Origin: Alisma plantago-aquatica
Taxonomy: Eukaryota > Streptophyta > Magnoliopsida > Alismatales > Alismataceae
Reading direction: 5' to 3'
DNA: 64,000 nt
NCBI GenBank assembly: GCA_963693085.1
Contig: OY856410.1
Location: forward strand, 567,148,406 to 567,212,405
Shown one piece after another: positions 33,201 through 45,551 of this stretch; position 1 is the stretch's first letter, and each line of letters starts with the position of its first letter. A program made the position numbers and the translations under genes. Below the pieces are notes generated by a model. That model searched no databases, was not told where the DNA came from, and worked only from the letters and a program-made list of their open reading frames with translations.

Positions 33201-33853
33201 CACCGCCCTTACGTACACAACTGATGCAGGTCCTCCTCACAGCAAAGAAGCTCGCGCCCCCCTCGATCTCCTTCTTTGCTACTCCTTCTTGCTCTCAAGG
33301 TTCTCCCCACCCTTTGGTTGTGAGAAGTAATGGAGAGTGGGTATGAGGTGGGAACTGATTCTCCCTATTTACTTCACCACCTGCCCAAGTGGTGGTTGTC
33401 TAAAAACCCACAATGGTTAAGGGGGAGGGGTTATACTCGTCTAGATCATGTTGTAACCCACGATCAGGTTCGTGAGGGAAAAAGATGTCATGACTTAACT
33501 CCTCCACATGCATGTGTAACTGACATAAATGGAAGATGAGGACTCCACATTCTAAATTTGTGGCATCAATGATGCATCGAACAACAAGGTTGCATACCAG
33601 GTGATGTGACCAACATCAAAGGTTGAATATCATCATTATTTTTATTATCTGATGAACAATAAACCCAAATAACTTCCACCAGAAACATCATAACATCAAT
33701 ATCAAAAGATCTAAAAGCTTCATCAAAATACTTCTAATATCTTCCAAGATTATATAACAAAGAAGGTAAATGTTTGCATCATCCACATCCAAGAATGTAC
33801 TTATCTCGTTAGGCATTTAAAAGAAAAAAACTGCAAAAGTCCACTCCATCACA
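30290..33853 (-). repeat. LTR copy B: uninterrupted minus-strand copy
   Basis: It is collinear with copy A over its whole length and carries the empty sites of CACTA-1 (TTC, 32436-32438), the MITE (CAG/GG, 32598/32599) and CACTA-2 (ATG, 33512-33514). It holds 715 bp (31404-32118) missing from A. On the minus strand it starts TGTGATGGA at 33853, with no polypurine tract to its right, as expected of a 5' LTR. Many CpG sites seen in A are TG or CA here. Confidence 0.75.
31404..32118. other. Segment present in copy B but not copy A
   Basis: AT-rich, without ORF. Short matches such as TTAGGGTTTTCCCATCA to parts of LTR remnant D suggest it belongs to the original LTR, so it is more likely deleted from A than inserted into B. 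Confidence 0.5.
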
Positions 33854-33856
33854 CCT

Positions 33857-36806
33857 TGTGTGCTAGGTGATGGTGAAGACATAAACCCCCTGGGTTTAGG
33901 TTTGTTTGAGTTAGAAAAACTTTGAGCTCTTGCTTCCATCATCTCAGTTACCAAACCCAAAACTATAACTCATATAATCCAAACTATTCTAGATAGGTAT
34001 GTCCCCATATTACCTTTGTTCATATGTGCTTTCAAACCATCTATCCAAAGTACTCCCAAAGGGTGTGGTACTTCCTTTAATTCTCAATTATCATAAAAAG
34101 GTTTCAACTCAAGTATTTACCTCTCACATCACTTTTATCCTTAGAATGGCATGTGTTCTATCCTATCTCTCACACCCATAATAAGATAAAATAAGCATTT
34201 GGCTGTAGTCCAAATACAAAATTCATCTCATTCCAAGAGTAGAGATGGTGCATCACACATCACCATTACACTTTCCAATATAAGTTGAAACATACTTCCC
34301 TTGACTCAACACCATGAACATCTCAATTCTATGTCTACACCCATGGTAAGACTTTTCCCATCACCTTTGGGTCTTAACATTCTTCTTATGTACAATCCTT
34401 AGTCATATCATCAAGGTCTCTAGGGTGCCAATACTTTTGGGGTGATCTTACACTTATGCATCTAGGGAGTGCCTCTCACATTTACCCTTTAGGCCCCATG
34501 AACTCATGAAGGTGGAAAACCTCCTAACCCGTGGTCCTCAAGCAAAGGTACCTATTACCTCTCGACCCTATGGTCTTGTGCATCCAGGGAACATACAACT
34601 CCTACTTCCATCAGTCTTATCCCTCCTTGACTTGAGTATTGACTTAGGATTCTATCATATCTCATGGCTCCTTTGTTGATACTCGAGAAAATCTCATTCA
34701 TGAATCCTCACCCATCATCTCTCTGGGCACTCATAGCTAACCTTCCATCACTTCATAGGAATCATGGTGACCTACCTATCTTAGTCTGACCCCATACATG
34801 TTACCTCCCTAGAAACATATCCTTGTGCCCCTCAGAGATGGTCATATACATTCATACTCATACCATGTGCTCTTCCACAACCTCCCAAGCTCTTATAAGT
34901 TACCTTTTAGGTTACCTCAAACCTAAACAAGAGTCGGTACTCACTCCTACATGAAGGATCCCTTCCCAAGATAGGAGAAAACTATCACTTGATAGCAACA
35001 AAGGTCATACAACTTTTATGGATCCAGGGTTCATACCATCATGTATATGCATAGCTCCTATCATGCAACCTATGAATGGGACAGCAAGTAGACAACCGAT
35101 TAACCATTCTAAGTTCCTTTGTATGTCATACTTGTTCATCATTCTTCCAAGTTGTACCCATATCATACATGTATAAGTCACCAACTTGCATAAGTGGCTC
35201 ATCAATATCTTAGTTCAAGTGGGGTTTCCTTTTGTTACAATATATGGGGGTGCCACACTTAATTCCCATGAACCCACTCAGCCTCGTGAGCATTATGTGT
35301 ACCCGGTACTGCTACTTCCCCTCTTTGGTCTAGGAACCCCAGGTTCTCCTCCTATGCATCAACTATCTAAACTACATGCTCAACTGCTCGAACATGAACC
35401 AAACCTATACAAGATATGGCATATACCTCCTAACGCTCTCCCACATGAACAGCCCTTAAAGTCCTACACATGGACAAACAAATGGGTGTGGGGCCTCACA
35501 ACTTGCTATCATATCCCACCTCTTCAAGGTATTTGGAACTCTCCCTCCTATCCCTAAAAGGTAGGCACTCATATCATCTATATGTTTGTTCAGGAAGCCT
35601 CTTTCTCTTTTTTAGGGTTTGGTTCCTCCAAAGGAATCTGAGGTACAACCAGCCACTAAGGATCATGCATGAGGCAACCACATACCTCTACTTAGGGTCA
35701 TCTTTTCTAGGCCACATCACACCAAACTTCTTACGATCCCTCATGTCTTAGAGTCTAGGTCTCCAACCTTCTTCATTGAGGTCTTGCCCTCTCTAGAGCT
35801 AGCCCTATAACTAGTCCTACCATCAGAGGTTCTATCTCAAAAGATGGATCAAGATCATAAGGATACACATCTATCCCTACCTGGGTGAAATGTATTATCA
35901 AAACTTATGTCCGACCAAGATCATCCAAATCTATGCATGCCTATCTCATAAACTATCAGGCATAACCCTTCTGGCTTGGGTCTAAAGCCTGCTGCCAGTC
36001 TTGCTGCCACTCACTTTTATGTAGGTGCACGCCTCTTTTCCTACTCATATAGGCCTATCACGGTTCCTTATACGGTGACTGCTAACCTTCTTAATGAGGG
36101 AGGTATCCCTCACCCTTAACAGGCACGACCCACCCAAGGTCGGGTCAACAAAAGGCATTAGGGGTCAAACAACCACACATAGTAAAGCATACATGTCTAA
36201 CCCACATACTTGCATGAATGGAAAACTATGGTATCCAAATCATCATGTTCTCTCTTTCTCTAACTACTGCTTAAGGTTTTGGGCTATGCATCATCCTTAG
36301 AGGATACATCATGTCTCTAACTCTTCCTGGAGGCTTATTCCTCCAAGGCTATCCCTATCCTCATCTCCCTACAAGATGGTCTAAACTCAACATTCTCCTG
36401 AGGGGTATCCAAGGGTACACCAACATGGCCACACAACCTAAGAATGTAACTAACCCCAATCTAAGTTTCATCATTAAAACTTATGTCCATGACATCTTAC
36501 TTACATGATTTTTACTATTTGGTGGAGGATTCCTTAATCCTTAGTACTCTTAACCCTCAAAATCAGGAGGAGGTGAAGAGAAAGAAAACACTAAGCACTT
36601 ACATGCTTTTTCCTCAGTCACGCGCAAGCCAAGATCAAATTCTTGATTGATCACCCATCCTAGTACTACTCCAAGTTGAGCACGCTTAACTATGGAGTTC
36701 TTTAGTGACGGGCTCCCACAAAACAAGGTGTACCTTGGTGATATGGGTAGTCTAATCATTTCTTATAAGATCATTCTATCTGAGGCCTGAAATCCTGGTA
36801 TGTTAC
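33857..36806 (-). repeat. LTR remnant C, minus strand, with 5S-rRNA-like block
   Basis: The middle part (35560-36060) is a diverged relative of 30720-31360 in copy B. It joins remnant D at about 36806, where similarity between D and its plus-strand partner (61741-61850) stops abruptly. Its minus-strand start reads AGTAACATACCAGGATTTC. No ORF of note; the frequent short open frames follow from pyrimidine-rich composition. The left limit near 33857 is inferred. Confidence 0.55.
36650..36703 (-). promoter_or_regulatory. 5S-rRNA-like internal promoter block in LTR remnant C
   Basis: Read on the minus strand the block contains AGAACTCC, AGTTAAGCGTGCT (box A) and GAGTAGTACTAGGATGGGTGA (box C region), with the same spacing as in plant 5S rRNA. 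The 7 nt between them differ. This is the internal control region used by TFIIIA and RNA polymerase III. It is too short and too changed to be a 5S gene. Similar 5S-derived blocks are known from Cassandra-type elements and some other plant LTRs. Confidence 0.85.
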
Positions 36807-39800
36807 TAAAAACTAAGAAGAAAGTAATATTATTATAAAATGAGTATATTCATTAAAATTCATTTAAGCAAAGAAACTATCACTTGTTTAAGCAATTCCA
36901 GGCATCTACACTACATAGTAGATTATCTTTAAGCTTGAAAAGGAATGTGAAGAACATGCAAAACTGTTACAAACTAAAGAATATAAAAGCAAAGCAAGGC
37001 CTCATGCAATATTCTCATATTTGATCCTATACATGTACACTACATGGCTGGTTATATATTTTATTATGACTTGAGGATTGGAGTCATACCACCCAAATCC
37101 AACTGACCACTGTGAAGTCGAAATCAATGCCATACAAGGTCAATGGAAGAGCCAGAATCCACGACCTCTCCACACCTCGTGGTCAGTACATGAAAACACC
37201 GTAGAGACATATTAGTCAACTACAAAAGTGATGTACAGTTACATCAAAGGGGTTTCCTCATGCATGTCCACCCATATAAGCATCTAATTCACCTTGGTAC
37301 AGGTAACTACGCTAAGAGAATAGGCTCACGCATGGCCATTCTAACAAGATAGTGGCTCACGCATGGCCATCCATATCATAACAAGATTGACTCAGGCATG
37401 ACTGTCTCAGACAACCTAAAGTTAAGGATGCAAATGAATACTCAACTTGCACCCCACATATTAAAAAATATGCGCTCTGAGTTAAACTCATTTCACCATC
37501 CAACAATAAAACTGAAACTAGAATGGATCTATGGCACAAGGCAAGCTACATTATTAGATTCCACTTGATTAATTAAACCAATTAAAGTGTCTTTTAGCAT
37601 CAATCAAGTTACAATGTATAAAACCATAGCAAACTCTATAAGATAAAGGCATATCACACTTTCAAATCACACTTTCAATAGATGTAAAGATATAGGGTGT
37701 GAGCTTGTCACACTATCACCACATAGTGTCTGTATCATTGTCATTCACAATACATCACCACTATTACAAATCCTCTTAAGGCTATCACCAATGTCACATC
37801 ATTATGGGATATCAATCCCTCATTCCAATATCAGAGGATATCATCTCAACCAGACAATAAGCCCTTCCCAGGTCCTAAGACCCATCACATCACACTTGTG
37901 ATTCATTGTTATCTCATCCTGCTTCATTGGGCATATAAGCATTACTTATGCCAATCATCACATTTTTCACATCACATATACTTGAGATAACGATCATCCG
38001 CTTTTACATTCAGAGAGAGGATATGTTTAAACACATTAAAAACCTTTAAATAAAGTAAGATATGTATCATAAATTCTCCAATTTAGGATTAGGCTTCTTG
38101 CTTATTCCACAAAAGGTTCTCAAGCATCATTCTATATCAAATCTCTAACTTTCACTGTCTCCTATAAGTTAGAGTATATTTAGACAATATACCCAAGTAT
38201 GCACATTCACATATTGATACTTTTCCATGTTCCCTTACCGAGACTTATAGCCAATGCTTGATATTATTTAACCATCTTCATGGTATTCTTTAGTTATAAC
38301 ACCCATTAACTCACCAGGTTAAAGTCATGTAGTTTAAGAGAGAGAGAGAGTACAATATCACACTTTATATTCATAAGCATTCCATAGTATGACTTGCCTT
38401 AGAGTCAGGGTCAATGCTGTTCACATATAGCCGATTAGGGTTTTACATCATGGTTATTATCACCAAACCCTAAACACACCATTTCAACCTTCTTGGAACT
38501 GATTTAGGTTTGAACAACATTAGTTAGACATGAATAAATCATCGTGTCATCAGCACTAGGTATCACCATTTTATAGATGCATATGTGTATCGTCTTGTTA
38601 CGTTATGTATGGGTTACAACAATGCATTATGCAACACATTGACCTTTGTACCACCATGATGTTTCATCTTTATGTGACACATGTGTTATTACCCTTCACA
38701 AATTATTAACCACACATCATACTAAGGAAAGTCAAACCTTAGATTACATACCCAGAGGATTTTACGTCAAATTATACACAAAGCACTTATTAGATCAGTA
38801 GACTTATTCATATGATTTCTACACAAATATTGTCTTATTTTTATTCCAATAAGGCTTATCTTCACCATCATATATATTCATGTAGTTGTGTTATTAACCT
38901 CACTTCACAAGTTAAGATTATATGAAAAGGAAATATAGTAGACACTTGTCATGGATTATAATCTTTCATTAAGATGAGCACATGGGTCATATTCTTCCAT
39001 GATTAAGGTTATCATATTGATACTCAACCATTGAACCCTACATCCATTACTTCCCACATTGTTAAAGAGTTTAAAGATTGATCATACATCATCAGAAACA
39101 ACACTCTTCTATGTTATGCATTGCTCATATGTGTACATCATTGGGTATTCGAGCATACCCTTCAACCCTCATCATGTGATATCAGTTTCACCTCATCCAC
39201 ATGTGTCAGCCTGACCACATCATGGTGTGTCGGGTTAACACATCTAGGTGAGTCAGGTGAGGCCTTCAAGGTGTGTCAAGTTAGCTATTCTTGGATGTGG
39301 GTGTTGGATTGATACTTGACATTGAGTGTCATCTTGTCACCACCATAACATGTTGACTACCTCAACGCAAGATACAAGGGGTTAACCTCACCAAGGTGTA
39401 TCGGGAAACCCTACTAGAAAGTGTGTCAGATTAGGCATTGTCTTGTCAGCCTCTTACTCAACCAAGGCATCATGGTTTGGCACTTTATTTGTGTCAGTCT
39501 AGACACTTATGTCAGCCTAAGAACCTTCTTTCTATTGCCCTATGCATATTTCCCTATGCATATTGCCCTATGCACATCAACATGTGTGTGTCGGCCATAA
39601 CACCTTCTAGTGTATCGACCAACTATCATCTAGGGTATCATCCTCAAGTGTGTCACCCCTCACATGTCTGTCAGGTTAGAAGTGTATCAAGTTGTTCATT
39701 TAGGGCATCAACAAGGTATAATAGTTCACCTTATCAAGGTGTGTTGGTTCAAGCACCACTTAGACATCACAGTTTATGCATCAGTTGGGCATCACAGTTT

Positions 39801-41434
39801 GACACTCCAACTCAAGATACCCTCCTGGTCATGACGGGCTAGCACCCTCAAAGCATATTGTTCTAAGGTGTCAAGCATATCAGTCTAGATCTTAAAGAGC
39901 ATGATGGTTTAACCCCTCTAGGGTATGATGGGTCAGCACCCTTAAGGCATGTCAGTTTAGCAAACATATCGGTTTAGGCACCAGAAGTCATGATGACCAC
40001 CCACAACTTAGTGTATGTGTCGACTTGTCATCTTCAACCTTAGGAAGATCGACCACTAATCCATATAATATCATGGAAAGAAGGTGCAAGGTATGGATAG
40101 CAAACCAAATGAGATTCCTTCATCAAAATAGTTCTCAAAACCACCACCAACTACGAGCATGCATGAGGTAAACGATCTAGATATGTGAAACAACATAAAC
40201 ACATGAAAGAGTGAAAATAACAAAGGAGGTTAAGAGTTAAATAACCTGCCTCATGAAGGTATCCATCAAGGGTTCAATCTCCATGATCAAAGCTCCAAAG
40301 ACCACATTTCCCAAATGAGGATGATCCATCAAGAGTCCCAAACTCAACTTCAACCTTATCTCCAAGAAAGATGAAGATGCCAAGGGTATGATAGCTCAAG
40401 AAGAAAGGAAAGAGAGAGAACCACATCCTAATAAAACTTCATCCAAGGTATGATTCATGGCCGAGAGAGGAAGAAGAAAATGAAGAAGAGAGATCAAAGA
40501 AATGGCCATCAAAGACAAACAACTTACCAAGATGGAAGTTGAATAAGAAATCACCATGAGCAAGGAACTCAACCTCCCAAGCTCCATGGGGGCTTCCTCT
40601 AGCTCCATAATCCCCAAAGATTATCCACCAAGAGGATAGGATCAAGGATGGATGAAAGGATTTACTTGTGTGAAGAAGGAGGGGGGTATATACTTGTGGG
40701 AAGGAAGAGAGATAAAAAGAAAGGTGTCATCACGTTAAGAGTCTAGGTGACACTTGTACATGTTCAAAGACCACGTGCAACCTCTATAGCTCAACATGCA
40801 CACCATGGTGATATCATCTAGTGAGTCTCAGACTCTTGGCCTCCTACCAAGGGAACCACTTCTCCCAAACCAATACATCACACTACTCTAAACCAATATA
40901 CTATATTCCATGGTCAAAACACACATGCTTCATAGAACTTTATCATTATGAGGATGCCACTCCTTGCCCGATATCTAAACAAGGTGCCCACCTCTTCCTT
41001 CGTACTCTAGATGATATAAAACAAGAAAAGGAACGCTCTAGAGATGGTGAATTGCATGTTAACCCCCAACTATGGGTAATTTGTAATTTGCACCAAAACT
41101 AGCACATAAAGCACACACATCGATCATAAAAGCTCCACTTGGATATTAGGCTTTCCACAAGGTGCCCCTTAGCATCATTCTCTCTATTATGATGCTAAAG
41201 CACTAAGGGAACGCCCAACATGTGACATATTGCAAGATAACCCCTCATCTTGGGTAAATTGTACTTTGGTCCAAAACAAGCAATCATTACTCAAACATTA
41301 TCCAAACATGATAGAACTTGAAACATAAGCATGTCACATGATAAAAAAAAACCCAAAGGGTTAGATTAAAGTTATAAGAAACTTACTTAGGCAAAAGAAA
41401 CATGGTTATCTCAAAACTCATGTCAAGGTCCTTA
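36807..41434 (-). repeat. LTR remnant D, minus strand (relative of the Gypsy-1 LTR)
   Basis: Read on the minus strand it starts TGTAAGGACC at 41434, like both Gypsy-1 LTRs, and stays collinear with them in pieces: the caccaaaacc/gcaattcacc block near 41090, the exon-like block at 40390-40600 against 43080-43260, the repetitive block at 39150-40030 against 43560-44080, and the end block at 37080-37700. Divergence is high, so it is a different subfamily. It is cut at 36807. It holds the empty site of Gypsy-1 (about 37745-37775, inverted). Confidence 0.72.
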
Positions 41435-42287
41435 CACATAACTTAATGAAATGATACACATATGCACTTATGAAATGGTGATACCTAGTGTTGATGGCAC
41501 AATGATCTATTCATGTCTAACTAATATCGTTCAAACCTAAATCAATTCCAAGAATTGGTGTGTTTTTAGGGTTTGGTGATAATAACAATAATGTTAAACC
41601 CTAATCAGCTATATGTGAAAAGCTTTGAACCTGATTTTAAGGGTAGATTATATTATTGAATGTATGAATTGGAAGCATGATATTTTACTCTCTGTTTCAA
41701 ATTACATGACTTTAACCTTGTGAGTTAATTGGGTATTATAATTAGAGAATGCCATAAAGATGGTTAAATAATATTAAGTTTTGGCTATGATCCTTGATAA
41801 GAGAACATAGAAAGTGTCAACATGTGAATGTACATACTTGGTTACATTATCTAATTCTTATCCCCATACACCCCAACTTATGGGAAGTAGTGAAAGTCAG
41901 AAATTTGAGATAGATGCTTGAGAACCTTATGTGAACAAAGCATTATTCCTAATCCTAAATTAGAGAACTTATGATGCATTGCTTGTTTTATTTAAAGGTG
42001 TTTATTATGTTTTAACATATTCTCTCTCTAAAAATAATAGCTAATGATTGCTATGAAAAGTATATGTGATGAGGCATAAGAGATGATTGGCATAAGCAAT
42101 GCTTATATGCCCATTGAAACATGACGAGATAACAATGAATCACAAGTGTGATATGATGGGTCTTAGGACCTGACAAGGGCTTAGTGCCTAGATGAGATGA
42201 TATCCACCAATACTAAATGTAGGGATTGATATCCCATAGTGATGTGACATTAGTGATAACCTCGAGAGGCTATGAAAAAAAGGTAAT
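41435..42287 (+). repeat. Plus-strand D-type LTR, 5'-truncated, left part
   Basis: This piece is the inverted copy of about 37770-38600 in remnant D. It begins flush against the start of remnant D at 41434, so the two lie head to head. It continues at 60785 after Gypsy-1. Confidence 0.75.
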
Positions 42288-42675
42288 TGTAAGGACCCTG
42301 ACCCACATTTTGGGATAACCCTATTTTTTGCCTATGTAGCTTAGAACATTGTTCTAATCATATGAGATGTAATTAGGGCATGTAGAACGCTTAAGTTTCT
42401 TATTTGAGCTAGTTTGGATGATGCTTGTGTTTTGTGATGAGGTTTTGGTGCAAATTGCAATTCACCTAGAGTAGGGGTTGATGTGCAAATTTGCCAGCTC
42501 TTGAGTGTTCCTTCTCTCTCTTGGCATCATCTAGAGGAGTAAGAGATGGTCTCCTTGTTTGGGTCTTGGTTGTGTGGTAACATCCTTGGTTGTGTTTAGA
42601 GTACATGTGTGAGATGTGTTTTTGCTCTCAGATGTGTTGTCTCGGGTTAGAGAGCCTTCAAGAGGCTATGTATTG

Positions 42676-42761
42676 GTTTGTGAGTGTGAAGGGTTATGCC
42701 CTATTAGTTTGTGAGTGGGTAGGGTTATGCCCTATCAGTTTGTGAGTGTGTAGGGTTTTGG
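42676..42761. repeat. 31-bp LTR minisatellite, three copies (5' LTR)
   Basis: Units of type GTTTGTGAGTGTGTAGGGTT-ATGCCCTATC. The TAGGGTT inside equals a plant telomere heptamer, but it is not in tandem as 7-mers. Confidence 0.9.
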
Positions 42762-45505
42762 TATCTCGGGTTAAGGAGACCATGAACTTGGTAGGAGACC
42801 GAGAGGGCGAGATCTAGCCTTGACCATATCACCATGTCTTTCATTTGTTGCATGCATCCCCTTTTCATGGACAAGTGTCATCTAAGATCCTAAGGGGATG
42901 AAACCTCTCCCATGACCTCTCTCTCACCCCCCTAATACATAGTCTACCTTCTCTTCATGTAAGAGGATCCTTTTGACCATCATTTCTTTCTCTCCTTCTT
43001 GGTGGATGACCTTGAGAAGCTTTAGGAGCTAGGTAGGTTCTCTTGGAGCTTGGTGGGCGAGTCCCAAGTTGGGGAGTTCCTCGATCATCTTCCATCTTCT
43101 ACCTTGGTAAGCTATGTTTCCTAGATGTCTTCTTCTTCTTCTTCTCGATCATGGATCTGGGATATCTCCTTTTCATCTTGAGCTATCTTAACCTTGGTCT
43201 CATCTTCTTCCTTGGAGGTGTACTAGTGATCAAGTTTAGTGGATCATCTTCTGCCTTGAGCTCGTGAGCTTGAAGCTTGACCTTGGAGCTTCGATCTTAT
43301 TGGTGATCTTTGCAGCATGTTATATAACTCTTAACCTCCTTTGTTATTTTCACTCATCATATGCATATGTTTCTCTTCATCTCTAGATCATTTATCTCAT
43401 ATATGCTAGTAGTTAGTGATGGATTTGAGAACTATTTTCATGATGGAATCTCATTTGGTTTGATATTCATGCCTTGAACATTATTTCCATGATAGTAGAT
43501 GGACTTGTGGTTGATCTTCCTAATGTTGAAGATGACAAGTTGACACACACATACACTAAGTTGTGAGTGGTCATCATAAGTTGTGGTGTCCAAACCGACA
43601 AATCATGTAACAAGTCGTCATGACTTGGGGATGCTAAACCGATAGGCTTTGATGGGGCTAACTCGTCATGCTCTAGAAGCTGACCCATCATGCCCTAGTA
43701 CCTAGACCTATATTCTTGACACCTTAGAACAATATACTTTGAGGGTGTTAGCCCATCATGACCATGAGGATACCCTTTGATTTGGCATGCTTTGATGCTA
43801 AACTGTGACGCCTTGGTTGAGCAAGAGGCCGACACACTTTCATGTAGGGTTGCTCGATACACCTTGTGGAAGTGAACCATAATGCCTTGTTGAAACCCTA
43901 ACCCTAACAACCTATCACACTTAGGGTTGCTCATCACACTTTCAAGAAGGGCTAAACCAATACACACCATGAATGCTAAATCGATACATCTCTTGTGTAG
44001 TTAACACAACATGCTTGGACTGATCTCAATTGATACATGATATGTGTAGTTAACCCGACACCATGATGGTCTAAACTGATACACTATGAGATGGTCTAAA
44101 CTGATACCTTGAGATGATAGTCACGATACATCATGTTAATGATGGGGTTATATGGTATGATAGGATACCGTATGAGGTGGTTTTGTGAACAACAAGGGAG
44201 TGCTATTTTCTCTAACCTATAATTTCATAACATACTCTATGGTGATGTTGGAAGTGATGATCTGAGGTTGGTTGTTGATCCAACCTTGTAAACCCTAATC
44301 GGTTAAGGAGAACCCTAAACCCAATGATGTAGTGTAAATGAAATGAATCCTTATGGGATGGTAGTAATGATGAGGTATTATATGTCTACCAGGAAGGTAA
44401 CACAAGTTAATCCACATATCTAGACGATAGCTATGGTGTTTATGATATAATTGAATGGGCCTTCATGAGGCATGTTAGATGTTGGTATCATTTAAGAGAT
44501 GAGATAAATGGGTATTATGACCTAATGATGGCTTATTGTCTAATATGAGGTGATATTGTTCTCAGTAATGAGATGAGGGGTTGCTACCTCAAGGTAATTG
44601 GTTCTTGTGATGAAAAATATGGTGAATGACAAGCATCAAGTCATAATGTGATTAGATCACACCTTATATGCTCAAATATGTTATGATGATGTATTATGCC
44701 CTTATCTTGTAGAACATTTTTTTAAGTTTATACGTTGTAACTTGATTGATGCTAAAAGACACTTAAATAATCTAACTAATCTAGTGGAAATTTAATCATG
44801 TAGCTTGCCCTGTTCCATAGATCCATTCAGTGTCAACATTTTCTAGATGGTGAAATGAGTTTAACTCGGAACACTTATTTTTTAATATGTGGGGATGAGG
44901 ATGAATATCCCCTTATGTCTAGGTTGTGTGATATAGGATTGGCTGCTGGCCATACCCTGATAAGAGTGTAGTTTCAGGCCCTAGCTCAGTGATATGTGAT
45001 ACATGATTCACTGCGGGCCATACCCAGATAAGAGTGTGGCTAAGTGCCGTATCTTAGTTTCACTAGCACTATGACCTGTACCAAGGCGGGCTAGATTTGT
45101 ATAGCTGGACTATATGTTTCTAATAGTAGTCCAACTGATGATGTCACTGTAGGTTCACTCGTACTGACTTAGGGGGTGAGGTCATGGATTCTTGTTCTTC
45201 CACTAGACCTTGTATGGTACTGATTTCGACTTAGCAGTGGTCGGTTGGATTTGGGTGGTATGACTCATATCCTCAAAGCAAAATAAAATATGTAATCTGT
45301 CGTGTAGTATACTTGTATAGGATCAAACACAGAAACATTGAATGAGGCCTTTCTTGCTTTTGTACAGTATTATTGGTAGGAAATATACATGTTCTTCATA
45401 TTCCTTATATAATGTTATGATGTTTCATAATCCAATAGTAATTTCCTATTCTATTAATAATGATTTCCTTCTTATCATATTTGTAACTTTACTTCTTGCT
45501 TTAAT

Positions 45506-45525
45506 AATCTTATTCGTGATAATAG
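45506..45525 (+). repeat. 20-bp target-site duplication left of the LINE
   Basis: AATCTTATTCGTGATAATAG, identical to 51575-51594. The 3' LTR has one related copy (about 60255-60277). Confidence 0.96.
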
Positions 45526-45551
45526 ACCTATTTAACGACTCTGCTAGGGTT

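Noticed and set aside
36640..36760. Functional 5S rRNA gene
   Set aside because: Only about 53 nt match, the link between boxes differs, and there is no 5S 5' or 3' end.
43043..43267. Short ORF with leucine-rich C-terminus as membrane peptide
   Set aside because: It lies in the Gypsy-1 LTR, is not conserved in frame at 57780-57990, and comes from CTTCTT repeats.
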